64,000 bases of DNA from Bacteroides sp. AN502(2024). GTDB lineage: Bacteria; Bacteroidota; Bacteroidia; Bacteroidales; Bacteroidaceae. This document shows, one piece after another, positions 10,455-18,591 of the stretch (positions are counted from its first letter, which is position 1; every line of letters begins with the position of its first letter). Location of the stretch: the NCBI RefSeq assembly GCF_041227145.1, contig NZ_JBGFSP010000003.1:806001-870000 (forward strand), in the 5' to 3' direction. A program made the position numbers and the translations under genes. Below the pieces are notes generated by a model that had not been told where the DNA came from, ran no database searches, and was given only the letters and a program-made list of their open reading frames with translations.

Positions 10455-10501
10455 TGTATTTTATAAATTTAGATTTAATGTTTTACTAAGTAAGCACCTG
10501 T

Positions 10502-10532
10502 CAAAGATACCGCATTACATGGTAGAGTGAAA
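10502..10532 (-). promoter_or_regulatory. Bacteroides promoter for the esterase-GH105/SusCD operon
   Basis: On the minus strand TATCTTTG (10509-10502) matches the -7 consensus TAnnTTTG. TTTC lies 19 bp upstream (10532-10529), one mismatch from the -33 TTTG. The start codon is about 48 bp downstream. Two TGTACA palindromes at 10603 and 10622 lie further upstream and may be regulator sites. Confidence 0.6.
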
Positions 10533-10656
10533 GAAAAGGTATATGGAGAATTCGACTTTCTTATGTAAATTCATGTGTATAAAACCCTTCACGCACCAAT
10601 TTTGTACAATTTTACAGGCTATGTACAAATTTCCAGTCGTCCTGCCATTCTCTTTT

Positions 10657-11967
10657 TTAATTCACTTTAGTTATCTCAACCTTTCTTATGATGAGTGAAT
10701 CGATTACATCTTCATCTATCTTCACATCCTTTTTAGCCCTGATAGCCAGATTGTCGAAACAGAAATGGGATAATTGGTACTGATTGGATTTTTCTACAGC
10801 AAAAAAGGATTCGCAATCCAGACGGATATTACGCATCGTTATATAACTGGAATATGAGATCGGCATATCTTTGCGATCTTTCAGATCATAAAATTGCGTC
10901 CATGGAGCAACAAAGATGCAATTACGAGCATTTCCTTTTATGTCTTCAACTAAGATGTACTTATACTGTTGAGGAGTATCCGGACGCATTTTCAGCCATA
11001 AAAGGCGTTTAGCCTGATCTACATTACAGTGTCGGAGAATAATATTATGATTATAGATTGACTCACTTCCACAAGTCAGCACTCCGTGACAAAACCCGAA
11101 AGTACAATCTTCAATAATAATATCACAATTACCGCCATTATCGGGATCCTGATCAGCCCAAGGTCCTTTCCCGCCTTTCAAAGCAATCGCATCATCGTTG
11201 ACCGACATATAGCAACCCTTAACCAGTACATTTTTACATGCATCGATATCAATTGCATCTGTACTGGGAGCCTTTACGGGAGAAGCAGGTGAAAAGATAT
11301 GTAAATCCAAAAGTTTTACGCTATCACACTTATAAATATGAGTAGTCCAAAACGGAGAGTTCACCAGTCGTACATCGGAAATCTGTATGTTATTACTGTA
11401 GGATATATGAAGCAAACGGGGACGCAATTCATCCATATTAGTACATTTAGGAATCACACGCCGCCGCAACCAGAATGATTTCCAGTATCGCTCACCGTTT
11501 CCATCAATCGTTCCTTTTCCGGAAAGAGTAAAACCATCAACCTTATCGACATTGATCAAGGCAGAAAAATATTTCAGATTCTGCCCTTCCATCCGTGTTT
11601 CTATGATAGGGAAGTTACTAATATCATCACTGCCTTTTAATACAGCCTTTGCTTCCAGATGCAGATGTGTTCCCGGTTTGAAGAAAAGTGCACCACTTAG
11701 ATAAGTACCCTCCGGAATGACAACGACTCCCCCACCCTTGTCGGATGCCAAATCGATGACCGCCTGAATTTTTTCAGTTTGTAGCAGTGTACTGTCATTC
11801 ACTACTCCATAATCTGTAATCAAGTATTTCTTTCCCATCAGACTGATATCAGTTTTTACATTTCTGTAAAACCAATCCGGTATAATTTTGCCATCGGGAA
11901 ATCTCTCCTGACTAAATAGTTGCAGGCTACAACATACCGCCACTATTAAAATTGCTGACTTTATCAT
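10657..11967 (-). CDS. GH28 polygalacturonase/rhamnogalacturonase family enzyme
   Basis: A 436-residue parallel beta-helix enzyme with signal MIKSAILIVAVCCSLQLFS. It carries the GH28 catalytic blocks in order: PSTDAIDID (Asp, normally NTDG), VNDDAIALKGG (the Asp-Asp pair), FCHGVLTCGSES (the GHG block with Cys for the first Gly) and RLLWLKMRPD (the RIK block, here with Lys). GH28 enzymes hydrolyse alpha-galacturonosyl bonds; in an RG-I locus it would be an exo-galacturonidase or rhamnogalacturonan hydrolase working on lyase products. It is transcribed away from the GH2 gene, with its own promoter at 11988-11995. Several residues differ from canonical fungal enzymes, which suits a specialised substrate. 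Confidence 0.85.
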   Translation of the reverse strand: MIKSAILIVAVCCSLQLFSQERFPDGKIIPDWFYRNVKTDISLMGKKYLITDYGVVNDSTLLQTEKIQAVIDLASDKGGGVVVIPEGTYLSGALFFKPGTHLHLEAKAVLKGSDDISNFPIIETRMEGQNLKYFSALINVDKVDGFTLSGKGTIDGNGERYWKSFWLRRRVIPKCTNMDELRPRLLHISYSNNIQISDVRLVNSPFWTTHIYKCDSVKLLDLHIFSPASPVKAPSTDAIDIDACKNVLVKGCYMSVNDDAIALKGGKGPWADQDPDNGGNCDIIIEDCTFGFCHGVLTCGSESIYNHNIILRHCNVDQAKRLLWLKMRPDTPQQYKYILVEDIKGNARNCIFVAPWTQFYDLKDRKDMPISYSSYITMRNIRLDCESFFAVEKSNQYQLSHFCFDNLAIRAKKDVKIDEDVIDSLIIRKVEITKVN

Positions 11968-11987
11968 TTTCTACTGCACTTTTTTTG

Positions 11988-11995
11988 CAAAAGTA
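11988..11995 (-). promoter_or_regulatory. Promoter -7 element for the GH28 gene
   Basis: TACTTTTG on the minus strand matches TAnnTTTG and lies 20 bp before the GH28 start. A partial -33 (CTTG, fwd 12016-12019) lies 20 bp upstream. Confidence 0.55.
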
Positions 11996-12089
11996 CCGCA
12001 TCTCCTCATTCACCCCAAGCTTAAGGGCATGGAGATATTGATTTTCTTATGGAGTTCCATGCAAAAGATTCAAATACTACTTATCCATA

Positions 12090-12099
12090 TACAATATTC
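12090..12099 (+). promoter_or_regulatory. Candidate operator TACAATATTC (site A)
   Basis: The 10-mer TACAATATTC occurs here, at 17145-17136 (minus) and at 22628-22637. All three lie between divergently transcribed RG-I genes. Here it ends exactly 25 bp upstream of the -7 element of the GH2 gene. It is a candidate site for the absent PUL regulator. Confidence 0.4.
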
Positions 12100-12124
12100 C
12101 ATATCCGGATACAGTAATAAAGAG

Positions 12125-12132
12125 TATTTTTG
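12125..12132 (+). promoter_or_regulatory. Promoter -7 element for the first GH2 gene
   Basis: TATTTTTG matches TAnnTTTG, 35 bp before the ATG. No good -33 TTTG is seen at 19 bp, which is usual for activator-dependent PUL promoters. Confidence 0.5.
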
Positions 12133-12167
12133 CGAGTGAATAAGTAATAACATGATGATCGATTGCC

Positions 12168-15131
12168 ATGAACCTTAAATTATATCTTTTGGTTTTGCTA
12201 TTAACCGCGCTGCCTATTGTCTGCAATCAGGCATCCGAGCGCAAAAAATATAACTTTAACAGTGGATGGAAGCTGCAAATAGGAGACTTTCCTACAGCCA
12301 AAGATACTAAATTCGACGACAGTAGATGGAAACAAGTAACTTTGCCTCACGCTTTCAATGAGGATGAAGCATTTAAACTCTCCATCGAACAATTGACAGA
12401 TACGGTGGTGTGGTATCGCAAAAGTTTCCGGATTCCGGGACTGAAAAGTAATCAGAAAGTATTTATCGAGTTCGAAGGAGTACGTCAGCGTGGAGACTTC
12501 TATCTCAACGGTCATAATCTGGGCAAACACGAAAATGGCGTAATGGCAGTAGGATTCGACCTGACTCCGTATATGAAGGAGGGTGAAAACATCATTGCCG
12601 TCCGCACCGATAACAACTGGATGTACAAAGAAGAGGGTACCCACTCCGGATTTCAGTGGAACGACCGCAATTTCAATGCCAACTATGGCGGTATCCCCAA
12701 AAATGTATTTCTGCACGTTACCGATAATGTATATCAAACCCTTCCCTTATACAGTAACCTGAAGACAACAGGAGTCTATGTGTATGCCAAAGATTTCGAT
12801 ATAAAAGGGCATAAAGCAACCGTTCATGCAGAATCAGAAGTCAGAAACGACGGTAAATCTCCCCGCCGGTTCAGTTATCAGGTGACTGTACTTGATGCCG
12901 ACGGCAAACGATTGAAAACTTTCCAAGGTGATAATGTGACTTTGCAAGCCGGAGAGACTAAAACGGTAAAAGCATCCGCCATCATCCATAATCTTCATTT
13001 CTGGAGTTGGGGATACGGTTACCTGTATACGGTAAAGACAGCCTTGAAAGATGACAACAATCAGATATTCGATGAAGTCAGCACCCGCACCGGATTTCGT
13101 AAAACACGTTTTACCGAAGGGAAAATAGAATTGAACGACCGTGTTATCCAAATGAAGGGATATGCACAACGTTCCAGTAACGAATGGCCGGCAGTGGGGA
13201 TGTCCATACCGGCTTGGTTGAGCGACTTCTCTAATGGGCTGATGGTGAAAGGAAATGCAAACCTGGTTCGTTGGATGCACGTCACTCCATGGAAACAAGA
13301 TGTAGAATCTTGCGACCGCGTAGGTCTGATACAGGCAATGCCTGCCGGAGATGCGGAGAAAGACCGTGAAGGACGCCAATGGGAACAACGGGTGAAACTG
13401 ATGCGCGATGCAATCATTTACAACCGCAACAACCCGAGTATCTTGTTCTACGAATGTGGCAACAAAGCTATCAGCCGCAAACACATGATAGAGATGAAAG
13501 CTGTCCGTAACCAATACGATCCATTCGGCGGACGCGCTATCGGCGCACGTGAAATGTTGGATATTCGTGAAGCGGAATACGGTGGTGAGATGCTGTATAT
13601 CAACCGAAGTGAGCATCATCCGATGTGGGCTACCGAATATTGCCGCGACGAAGGTTTAAGAAAATACTGGGACGAATACAGCTATCCTTTCCATAAAGAA
13701 GGTGACGGTCCGCTCTATAAAGGTAAACCGGCTACTGATTATAACCGTAACCAAGATGAACTTGCCATTACCATGATAGCCCGCTGGTATGATTATTGGC
13801 GTGAGCGTCCCGGAACAGGCAACAGAGTCAGCTCCGGTGGTACTAAAATTATCTTCTCTGACACCAACACCCACTACCGAGGAGCGGAGAACTATCGCAG
13901 AAGTGGAGTGACAGATGCGATGCGTATTGAGAAAGACGCCTTCTATGCACATCAGGTGATGTGGAACGGATGGGTAGATACAGAAGAAGACCGGACCTAC
14001 ATTATCGGGCACTGGAATTATCCTGAGAATACGGTAAAACCCATCCATGTGGTGTCTACCGGGGAAGAAGTGGAACTCTTCCTGAATGGCCAATCTCTGG
14101 GTAAAGGCAAACGCCGATACAATTTCCTCTTTACTTTTGATAACGTAACATTCAAACCGGGCAAACTGGAAGCAATCAGCTATAATCAAACAGGAAAAGA
14201 AATCAGCCGCTACGCTATACATACAGTCGGTGAACCAGCCAAGCTGAAACTTACCGCTATTCAAAATCCTGAAGGATTCCATGCAGATGGCGCAGACATG
14301 GCTTTAATACAGGTGGAGGTGGTGGATAAAGACGGGAAACGTTGTCCGCTGGATAATCGTACGGTTCAATTCACACTCAACGGTCAAGCAGAATGGCGTG
14401 GAGGGATTGCCCAAGGTGAAAACAATCATATCCTCGACACCAAACTTCCGGTAGAATGTGGCATCAACCGTGTACTGATCCGCAGCACAACCACTGCCGG
14501 AAAAGTAACTCTAACAGCACAGGCCAAGGGACTACCTGCCGCCACACTCGCATTGGAAACAGTGCCTGTGGAAGTTACTGAAGGCTTGAGTACTTATCTC
14601 CCGCAGGCGACTTTAAAAGGAAAACTGGACAGAGGTGAGACTCCCTCTACCCCTTCTTACCAAGATAGCAAAAAAGGGGTACGCATCGTTTCTGCAAAAG
14701 CCGGTTCCAATAACGGTGACGCTGAAAAAAGCTATGATGACATCGAACTGACGGAATGGAAAAATGACGGTAAGTTGAGCACGGCCTGGATTGCTTATAC
14801 ACTGGAAAGAGAGGCCGTAATAGATGATATATGTATCAAACTGCAAGGGTGGCGTTCACGCAGTTATCCATTGGAAGTATATGCCGGAGACACCCTGATC
14901 TGGAACGGAAATACAGATAAGAGTCTGGGGTATATTCATCTCAATGTAGAAAAACCGGTACGTGCCGACACAATTACCATTCGTCTGAAAGGGAATGCCA
15001 GTGACAAGGATGCTTTCGGACAGATCGTTGAAGTCGAAGCCCAGGCTGCCAACCCGATGGAGCTCGAAAAGAGCCGTAGCAAAAACCAGTTGAGAATCAT
15101 CGAAGTAGAATTTCTTGAGACAATCAAATAA
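12168..15131 (+). CDS. GH2-family glycoside hydrolase (beta-galactosidase-like) with atypical acid/base site
   Basis: A 987-residue exported protein; the signal ends LPIVCNQ, so it may be a lipoprotein. Domains run: jelly-roll sugar-binding (about 25-200, FNSGWKLQIGD), Ig-like (200-310), TIM barrel (310-600), DUF4982-like (about 610-700, VVSTGEEVELFLNGQSLG), Ig-like (700-820) and a discoidin/F5-8-like module (about 840-955, IKLQGWRSRSYPLEVY). The nucleophile is Glu490 in WATEYCRDEG. The usual acid/base Glu of the GNE motif is Lys433 here (FYECGNKAIS), with Glu429 close by. The activity is most likely release of side-chain sugars such as galactose from RG-I, but the Lys makes the specificity and even the mechanism uncertain. 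Confidence 0.85.
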   Translation: MNLKLYLLVLLLTALPIVCNQASERKKYNFNSGWKLQIGDFPTAKDTKFDDSRWKQVTLPHAFNEDEAFKLSIEQLTDTVVWYRKSFRIPGLKSNQKVFIEFEGVRQRGDFYLNGHNLGKHENGVMAVGFDLTPYMKEGENIIAVRTDNNWMYKEEGTHSGFQWNDRNFNANYGGIPKNVFLHVTDNVYQTLPLYSNLKTTGVYVYAKDFDIKGHKATVHAESEVRNDGKSPRRFSYQVTVLDADGKRLKTFQGDNVTLQAGETKTVKASAIIHNLHFWSWGYGYLYTVKTALKDDNNQIFDEVSTRTGFRKTRFTEGKIELNDRVIQMKGYAQRSSNEWPAVGMSIPAWLSDFSNGLMVKGNANLVRWMHVTPWKQDVESCDRVGLIQAMPAGDAEKDREGRQWEQRVKLMRDAIIYNRNNPSILFYECGNKAISRKHMIEMKAVRNQYDPFGGRAIGAREMLDIREAEYGGEMLYINRSEHHPMWATEYCRDEGLRKYWDEYSYPFHKEGDGPLYKGKPATDYNRNQDELAITMIARWYDYWRERPGTGNRVSSGGTKIIFSDTNTHYRGAENYRRSGVTDAMRIEKDAFYAHQVMWNGWVDTEEDRTYIIGHWNYPENTVKPIHVVSTGEEVELFLNGQSLGKGKRRYNFLFTFDNVTFKPGKLEAISYNQTGKEISRYAIHTVGEPAKLKLTAIQNPEGFHADGADMALIQVEVVDKDGKRCPLDNRTVQFTLNGQAEWRGGIAQGENNHILDTKLPVECGINRVLIRSTTTAGKVTLTAQAKGLPAATLALETVPVEVTEGLSTYLPQATLKGKLDRGETPSTPSYQDSKKGVRIVSAKAGSNNGDAEKSYDDIELTEWKNDGKLSTAWIAYTLEREAVIDDICIKLQGWRSRSYPLEVYAGDTLIWNGNTDKSLGYIHLNVEKPVRADTITIRLKGNASDKDAFGQIVEVEAQAANPMELEKSRSKNQLRIIEVEFLETIK

Positions 15132-15182
15132 ACAGTTACTCCTTAAAAGGTCATCAGTCAAACGTTCAGTTCTCGTCCGTAC

Positions 15183-17075
15183 CTACTGCAGGAAATGAGG
15201 ATCTGCGGCTATCTCTCGAGTAGCAAACTTATAAGTAGTCACCCCAATTTTACATCCTCTGAATACAGTTCCCTGAAGTTCCGGTCCGAAATAAAATCTG
15301 GGCTGTGTAGGCTGATTATAAGCTACATTCTGGGTAGCGATACTGATACGATAAATCGGATCTTCGAGAAAAGTATGAAAACGATAGTCGGTAGGAACAG
15401 TGGAGACATAAAGCCGTAAAGCCGTATTATCAGCTGTACGCATCAATACCTCTTCGCGCCAGTCACCTATCATATCTCCCTGAAGAGAAGGATTCGCTTT
15501 GGTTCCGTTATTGGAAAGGGTTCCCTCAAAAATGGCAATGTGCTCACAAACTCCTTTTTCCCAATTATATTTGCTGACCCTATTTCTATCCAGCAATTCA
15601 CGCAACAAATCCCCATCCCACCAGACAGCCATATTACAGGATAAACCCCTTACCCGGTCTTTTACCACTTCTCCTTTCACATTCCTCACTCCTCCGGAAG
15701 CAACAGACCACATTTCAACGCCCGGTTGAGTCGGGTCAATATCAGCTGCCATGCAACGCCCCACATCCGTAGTATCTTTAATCTGAAATAGAACTTCTCC
15801 GGTAGCTGCATCCCGATAGGTAGAACCATCACGTTTATTTTCATGGCAATCCCATACTTGCAGCCCTTTACGGGAGGGGTCGAAATGAGTCAGGTGAATG
15901 GCATCACCGTGTCCCATTTTCGTGGTGTAGAGTCTTTTACCGTTATGGTCTATGGCGCATGAACCGTAAATGATCTCATCACATCCGTCACCGTCCACGT
16001 CACCTACTCTCAGGTTATGGTTTCCTTGGCCGGCATACTCTCCACAACCGCGATTATTACTGTCGAATACCCAACGTTGTTTCAGTTCCTTTCCATCCCA
16101 GTCAAAGGCAGCCAAGACAGTACGTGTATAATATCCGCGACACATCACTACGCTTGGGTGTATACCGTCGAGATAGGCAACGCAAGCCAGAAAACGGTCG
16201 CAGCGATTACCACGCCTGTCTCCCCAACTCATCCAGTCTCCTCTCTCGGGCACATAATCAATTGTTTGCATCGCTTCTCCTGTCAACCCGTTGAAGAGTG
16301 TCAGATATTCCGGTCCGATCAGGATACGTCCTTGTTCATTCCGATAGTCAGCTTGCGCATCCCCGATCACTTTTCCTGTTCCATCCACCGTTCCGTCCGC
16401 AGTCTTCATCACAACTTCCGCTTTACCGTCACCATCCAAATCATAAACCATAAACTGGGTATAGTGCGCACCGGCACGAATGTTACGTCCCAGATGAATA
16501 CGCCATAGCTGCCGACCGTTCAATTTATAACAATCCAGAATCACCGGACCCGTATAACCGTCGTGTGAATTATCATGTGCATTACTCGGGTCCCATTTCA
16601 GAACAATCTCATATTCGCCATCACCGTCCACATCACCGATACTGGCATCATTCGGAGCATAAAAATAATGTTGTCCTGCCGGAGTTGTACCATCCTCAGG
16701 GCGGTTCAACGGAATATTCAGATAACCCGACGGGGCATTTGCCGGCAGTTGATAGCTACTTTCCGTTTTTCCTTCCCTTGCCTTTACGGTATAAAGTACA
16801 GGTTCTGTCCCCGCATAGGTATCCTGAAAGAAAGTGGCATCCTTCAACGGGTGTTTATTGATCTTTTCATCGTTCCTATAAATATCAAAAGCTTCATTCA
16901 TCGGGTCGGAAGACAAATAACGCCAGGAAACAACAACAGTAGACGGATTCTCGCGGATAGCAATGACACCACGTCCCAGACGTTCGCGTTTCAACTTCGA
17001 AAAGTCATAGTTTGGCTGCGCTATCAAGGAGATAGTTGTCAGACAGAAACTAAAAAGAAGATTTATGCACTTCAT
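15183..17075 (-). CDS. PL11 rhamnogalacturonan lyase
   Basis: The product is 630 residues from MKCINLLFSFCLTTISLIAQ, a clear signal peptide; the open frame extends 120 codons upstream but without coding character and across the divergent promoter. The sequence reads RLGRGVIAIRENPSTVVVSWRYL, then a beta-propeller with repeated calcium loops DVDGDGEYE, DLDGDGKAEVVMK and DVDGDGCDEIIYG, and ends YFGPELQGTVFRG, all typical of family 11 lyases. It cleaves the Rha-GalA backbone of RG-I by beta-elimination, giving unsaturated ends for the GH105 enzymes. It faces the GH105 gene divergently and converges on the GH2 gene with 51 bp between stops. Confidence 0.93.
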   Translation of the reverse strand: MKCINLLFSFCLTTISLIAQPNYDFSKLKRERLGRGVIAIRENPSTVVVSWRYLSSDPMNEAFDIYRNDEKINKHPLKDATFFQDTYAGTEPVLYTVKAREGKTESSYQLPANAPSGYLNIPLNRPEDGTTPAGQHYFYAPNDASIGDVDGDGEYEIVLKWDPSNAHDNSHDGYTGPVILDCYKLNGRQLWRIHLGRNIRAGAHYTQFMVYDLDGDGKAEVVMKTADGTVDGTGKVIGDAQADYRNEQGRILIGPEYLTLFNGLTGEAMQTIDYVPERGDWMSWGDRRGNRCDRFLACVAYLDGIHPSVVMCRGYYTRTVLAAFDWDGKELKQRWVFDSNNRGCGEYAGQGNHNLRVGDVDGDGCDEIIYGSCAIDHNGKRLYTTKMGHGDAIHLTHFDPSRKGLQVWDCHENKRDGSTYRDAATGEVLFQIKDTTDVGRCMAADIDPTQPGVEMWSVASGGVRNVKGEVVKDRVRGLSCNMAVWWDGDLLRELLDRNRVSKYNWEKGVCEHIAIFEGTLSNNGTKANPSLQGDMIGDWREEVLMRTADNTALRLYVSTVPTDYRFHTFLEDPIYRISIATQNVAYNQPTQPRFYFGPELQGTVFRGCKIGVTTYKFATREIAADPHFLQ

Positions 17076-17102
17076 CGTTTTATTAATTACCAAATTACAA
17101 CA

Positions 17103-17110
17103 CAAAAATA
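17103..17110 (-). promoter_or_regulatory. Promoter -7 element for the PL11 gene
   Basis: TATTTTTG on the minus strand matches TAnnTTTG, 27 bp before the start codon. The TACAATATTC motif ends exactly 25 bp upstream of it, the same spacing as at the GH2 promoter at 12125. Confidence 0.5.
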
Positions 17111-17135
17111 AAAGACGCAGTCCATTGATAAAATA

Positions 17136-17145
17136 GAATATTGTA
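17136..17145 (-). promoter_or_regulatory. Candidate operator TACAATATTC (site C)
   Basis: Minus-strand copy of the 10-mer found at 12090 and 22628, preceded by ATGTATATG. The motif overlaps a TGTACA palindrome (17142-17147). It lies between the divergent PL11 and GH105 genes. Confidence 0.4.
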
Positions 17146-17236
17146 CATATACATGTAGAAATTATCATAAAACAGACTCTTAGTACTATTTTCTGCCTTC
17201 TCGTGAACAAAAATAAAGATATTTGCACGAAAATCC

Positions 17237-17268
17237 ATTGAAAAAGAAAGGAACGCTTCTTATCTTTG
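17237..17268 (+). promoter_or_regulatory. Promoter for the GH105 gene
   Basis: TATCTTTG at 17261-17268 is a perfect TAnnTTTG -7 element. ATTG at 17237-17240, 20 bp upstream, is a near match to the -33 TTTG. The start codon lies 51 bp downstream. Confidence 0.55.
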
Positions 17269-17319
17269 CGATAGAAATTATTATTAAACAGCAAATTAAT
17301 AAAACAGAACGATTGTATC

Positions 17320-18462
17320 ATGAAGAAAACACTATCCTTACTCTTTACAGGATTACTTCTTTCTTGTCTGATACCCGCCCATACGGTCGCAGCACAAGAA
17401 CTCCCGACACCAAAAGAAACCTTAGAGAATATCACAAAGGTGAATGACTACTTTATGAAAAAGTATGCTGATTACACCACTCCCAGTTTTTACGGTCGTG
17501 TACGTCCCAGCAATATCTGGACGCGTGGTGTGTACTACGAAGGATTGATGGCTCTCTATTCTATTTATCCGCGTGAGGATTATTACCAATATGCCTACAA
17601 CTGGGCTGACTTCCACCAATGGGGAATGCGCAACGGTAACACGACCCGTAATGCAGACGATCATTGTTGCGGGCAAACTTACATCGACTTATACAATATC
17701 TGCCCGTCGGACCCGAATATGATCCGGAATATCAAAGCAAGCATCGATATGGTCGTGAATACACCGCAGGTGAACGACTGGTGGTGGATTGATGCCATAC
17801 AGATGGCAATGCCTATCTTCGCTAAATTAGGTAAGATGACCGGAGAACAGAAATACTACGATAAGATGTGGGATATGTACTATTACACACGCAGCCAACA
17901 CGATGAAACGGGTATGTTCAATCCTAAAGACGGTCTGTGGTGGCGCGATCAGGATTTTAATCCCCCATATAAAGAGCCGAATGGCGAAGATTGTTATTGG
18001 AGTCGCGGTAACGGATGGGTATATGCAGCTTTGGTACGTGTATTGGATGAAATTCCTTCTGACGAGAAACACCGTCAGGACTATATCAACGATTTCCTGA
18101 CCATGAGCAAGGCTTTGAAGCAATGTCAGCGTGAAGACGGTTTCTGGAATGTCAGTCTTCACGACCCGACAAACTTTGGAGGGAAAGAGACTTCCGGTAC
18201 AGCTTTATTTGTTTATGGCATGGCTTGGGGAGTCCGCAACGGATTACTCGATCGTAAAGAGTATCTCCCCGTCCTGCTGAAAGCATGGAACGCGATGGTG
18301 AAAGATGCCGTACATCCGAACGGATTTCTGGGATATGTGCAGGGAACAGGCAAGGAGCCTAAAGACGGACAGCCGGTTACTTACAAGAGTATACCCGATT
18401 ATGAAGACTATGGAGTCGGTTGTTTCCTGCTTGCCGGAACAGAAGTTTATAAATTAAAATAA
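17320..18462 (+). CDS. GH105 unsaturated rhamnogalacturonyl hydrolase
   Basis: A single-domain 380-residue (alpha/alpha)6-barrel enzyme with signal MKKTLSLLFTGLLLSCLIPAHTVAAQ. Family blocks seen: IWTRGVYYEGLMALYSIYP, NADDHCCGQTYIDLY, WWWIDAIQMAMPIFAKLG with the likely catalytic Asp158, YWSRGNGWVYAALVRVLDE, and FWNVSLHDPTNFGGKETSGTALF. It hydrates and releases the delta-4,5 uronic acid from oligosaccharides made by PL11. The length matches the single-domain family. It complements the GH105 half of the fusion at 7923-10454; the two may differ in the next sugar recognised. Confidence 0.92.
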   Translation: MKKTLSLLFTGLLLSCLIPAHTVAAQELPTPKETLENITKVNDYFMKKYADYTTPSFYGRVRPSNIWTRGVYYEGLMALYSIYPREDYYQYAYNWADFHQWGMRNGNTTRNADDHCCGQTYIDLYNICPSDPNMIRNIKASIDMVVNTPQVNDWWWIDAIQMAMPIFAKLGKMTGEQKYYDKMWDMYYYTRSQHDETGMFNPKDGLWWRDQDFNPPYKEPNGEDCYWSRGNGWVYAALVRVLDEIPSDEKHRQDYINDFLTMSKALKQCQREDGFWNVSLHDPTNFGGKETSGTALFVYGMAWGVRNGLLDRKEYLPVLLKAWNAMVKDAVHPNGFLGYVQGTGKEPKDGQPVTYKSIPDYEDYGVGCFLLAGTEVYKLK

Positions 18463-18535
18463 CACACACGGTTTTCTCATTAGGTTTAAAGATAATCATT
18501 CATTAGGTTTTGTTAGAGGTTAGTTAGTAGTTAGC

Positions 18536-18572
18536 TCCCTCACTGACTGTTTAGACACTGGTCAGTGAGGGA
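18536..18572 (+). terminator. Perfect 12-bp hairpin between GH105 and CE12 genes
   Basis: TCCCTCACTGAC (18536-18547) and GTCAGTGAGGGA (18561-18572) form a perfect stem with a 13-base loop, followed by only TTTG. It lacks a long T run, so it may be an mRNA-processing or partial termination hairpin, not a full terminator. It rules out the upstream in-frame Met at 18565 as a likely start of the next gene. Confidence 0.55.
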
Positions 18573-18591
18573 TTTGAAAGAAAGCAGACTC

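Noticed and set aside
12834..13619. Antisense open frame of 261 codons inside the first GH2 gene
   Set aside because: It lies wholly inside a well-supported gene and its translation is His/Phe-rich, as expected for a reverse-frame artefact.
17076..17435. A 120-codon N-terminal extension of the PL11 lyase
   Set aside because: It would bury the signal peptide, cross a good promoter and overlap the divergent GH105 gene.
18565..18591. Upstream start for the tandem CE12 gene
   Set aside because: The codon lies inside the 3' arm of a perfect hairpin, and the extra residues spoil the signal peptide that begins at 18592.
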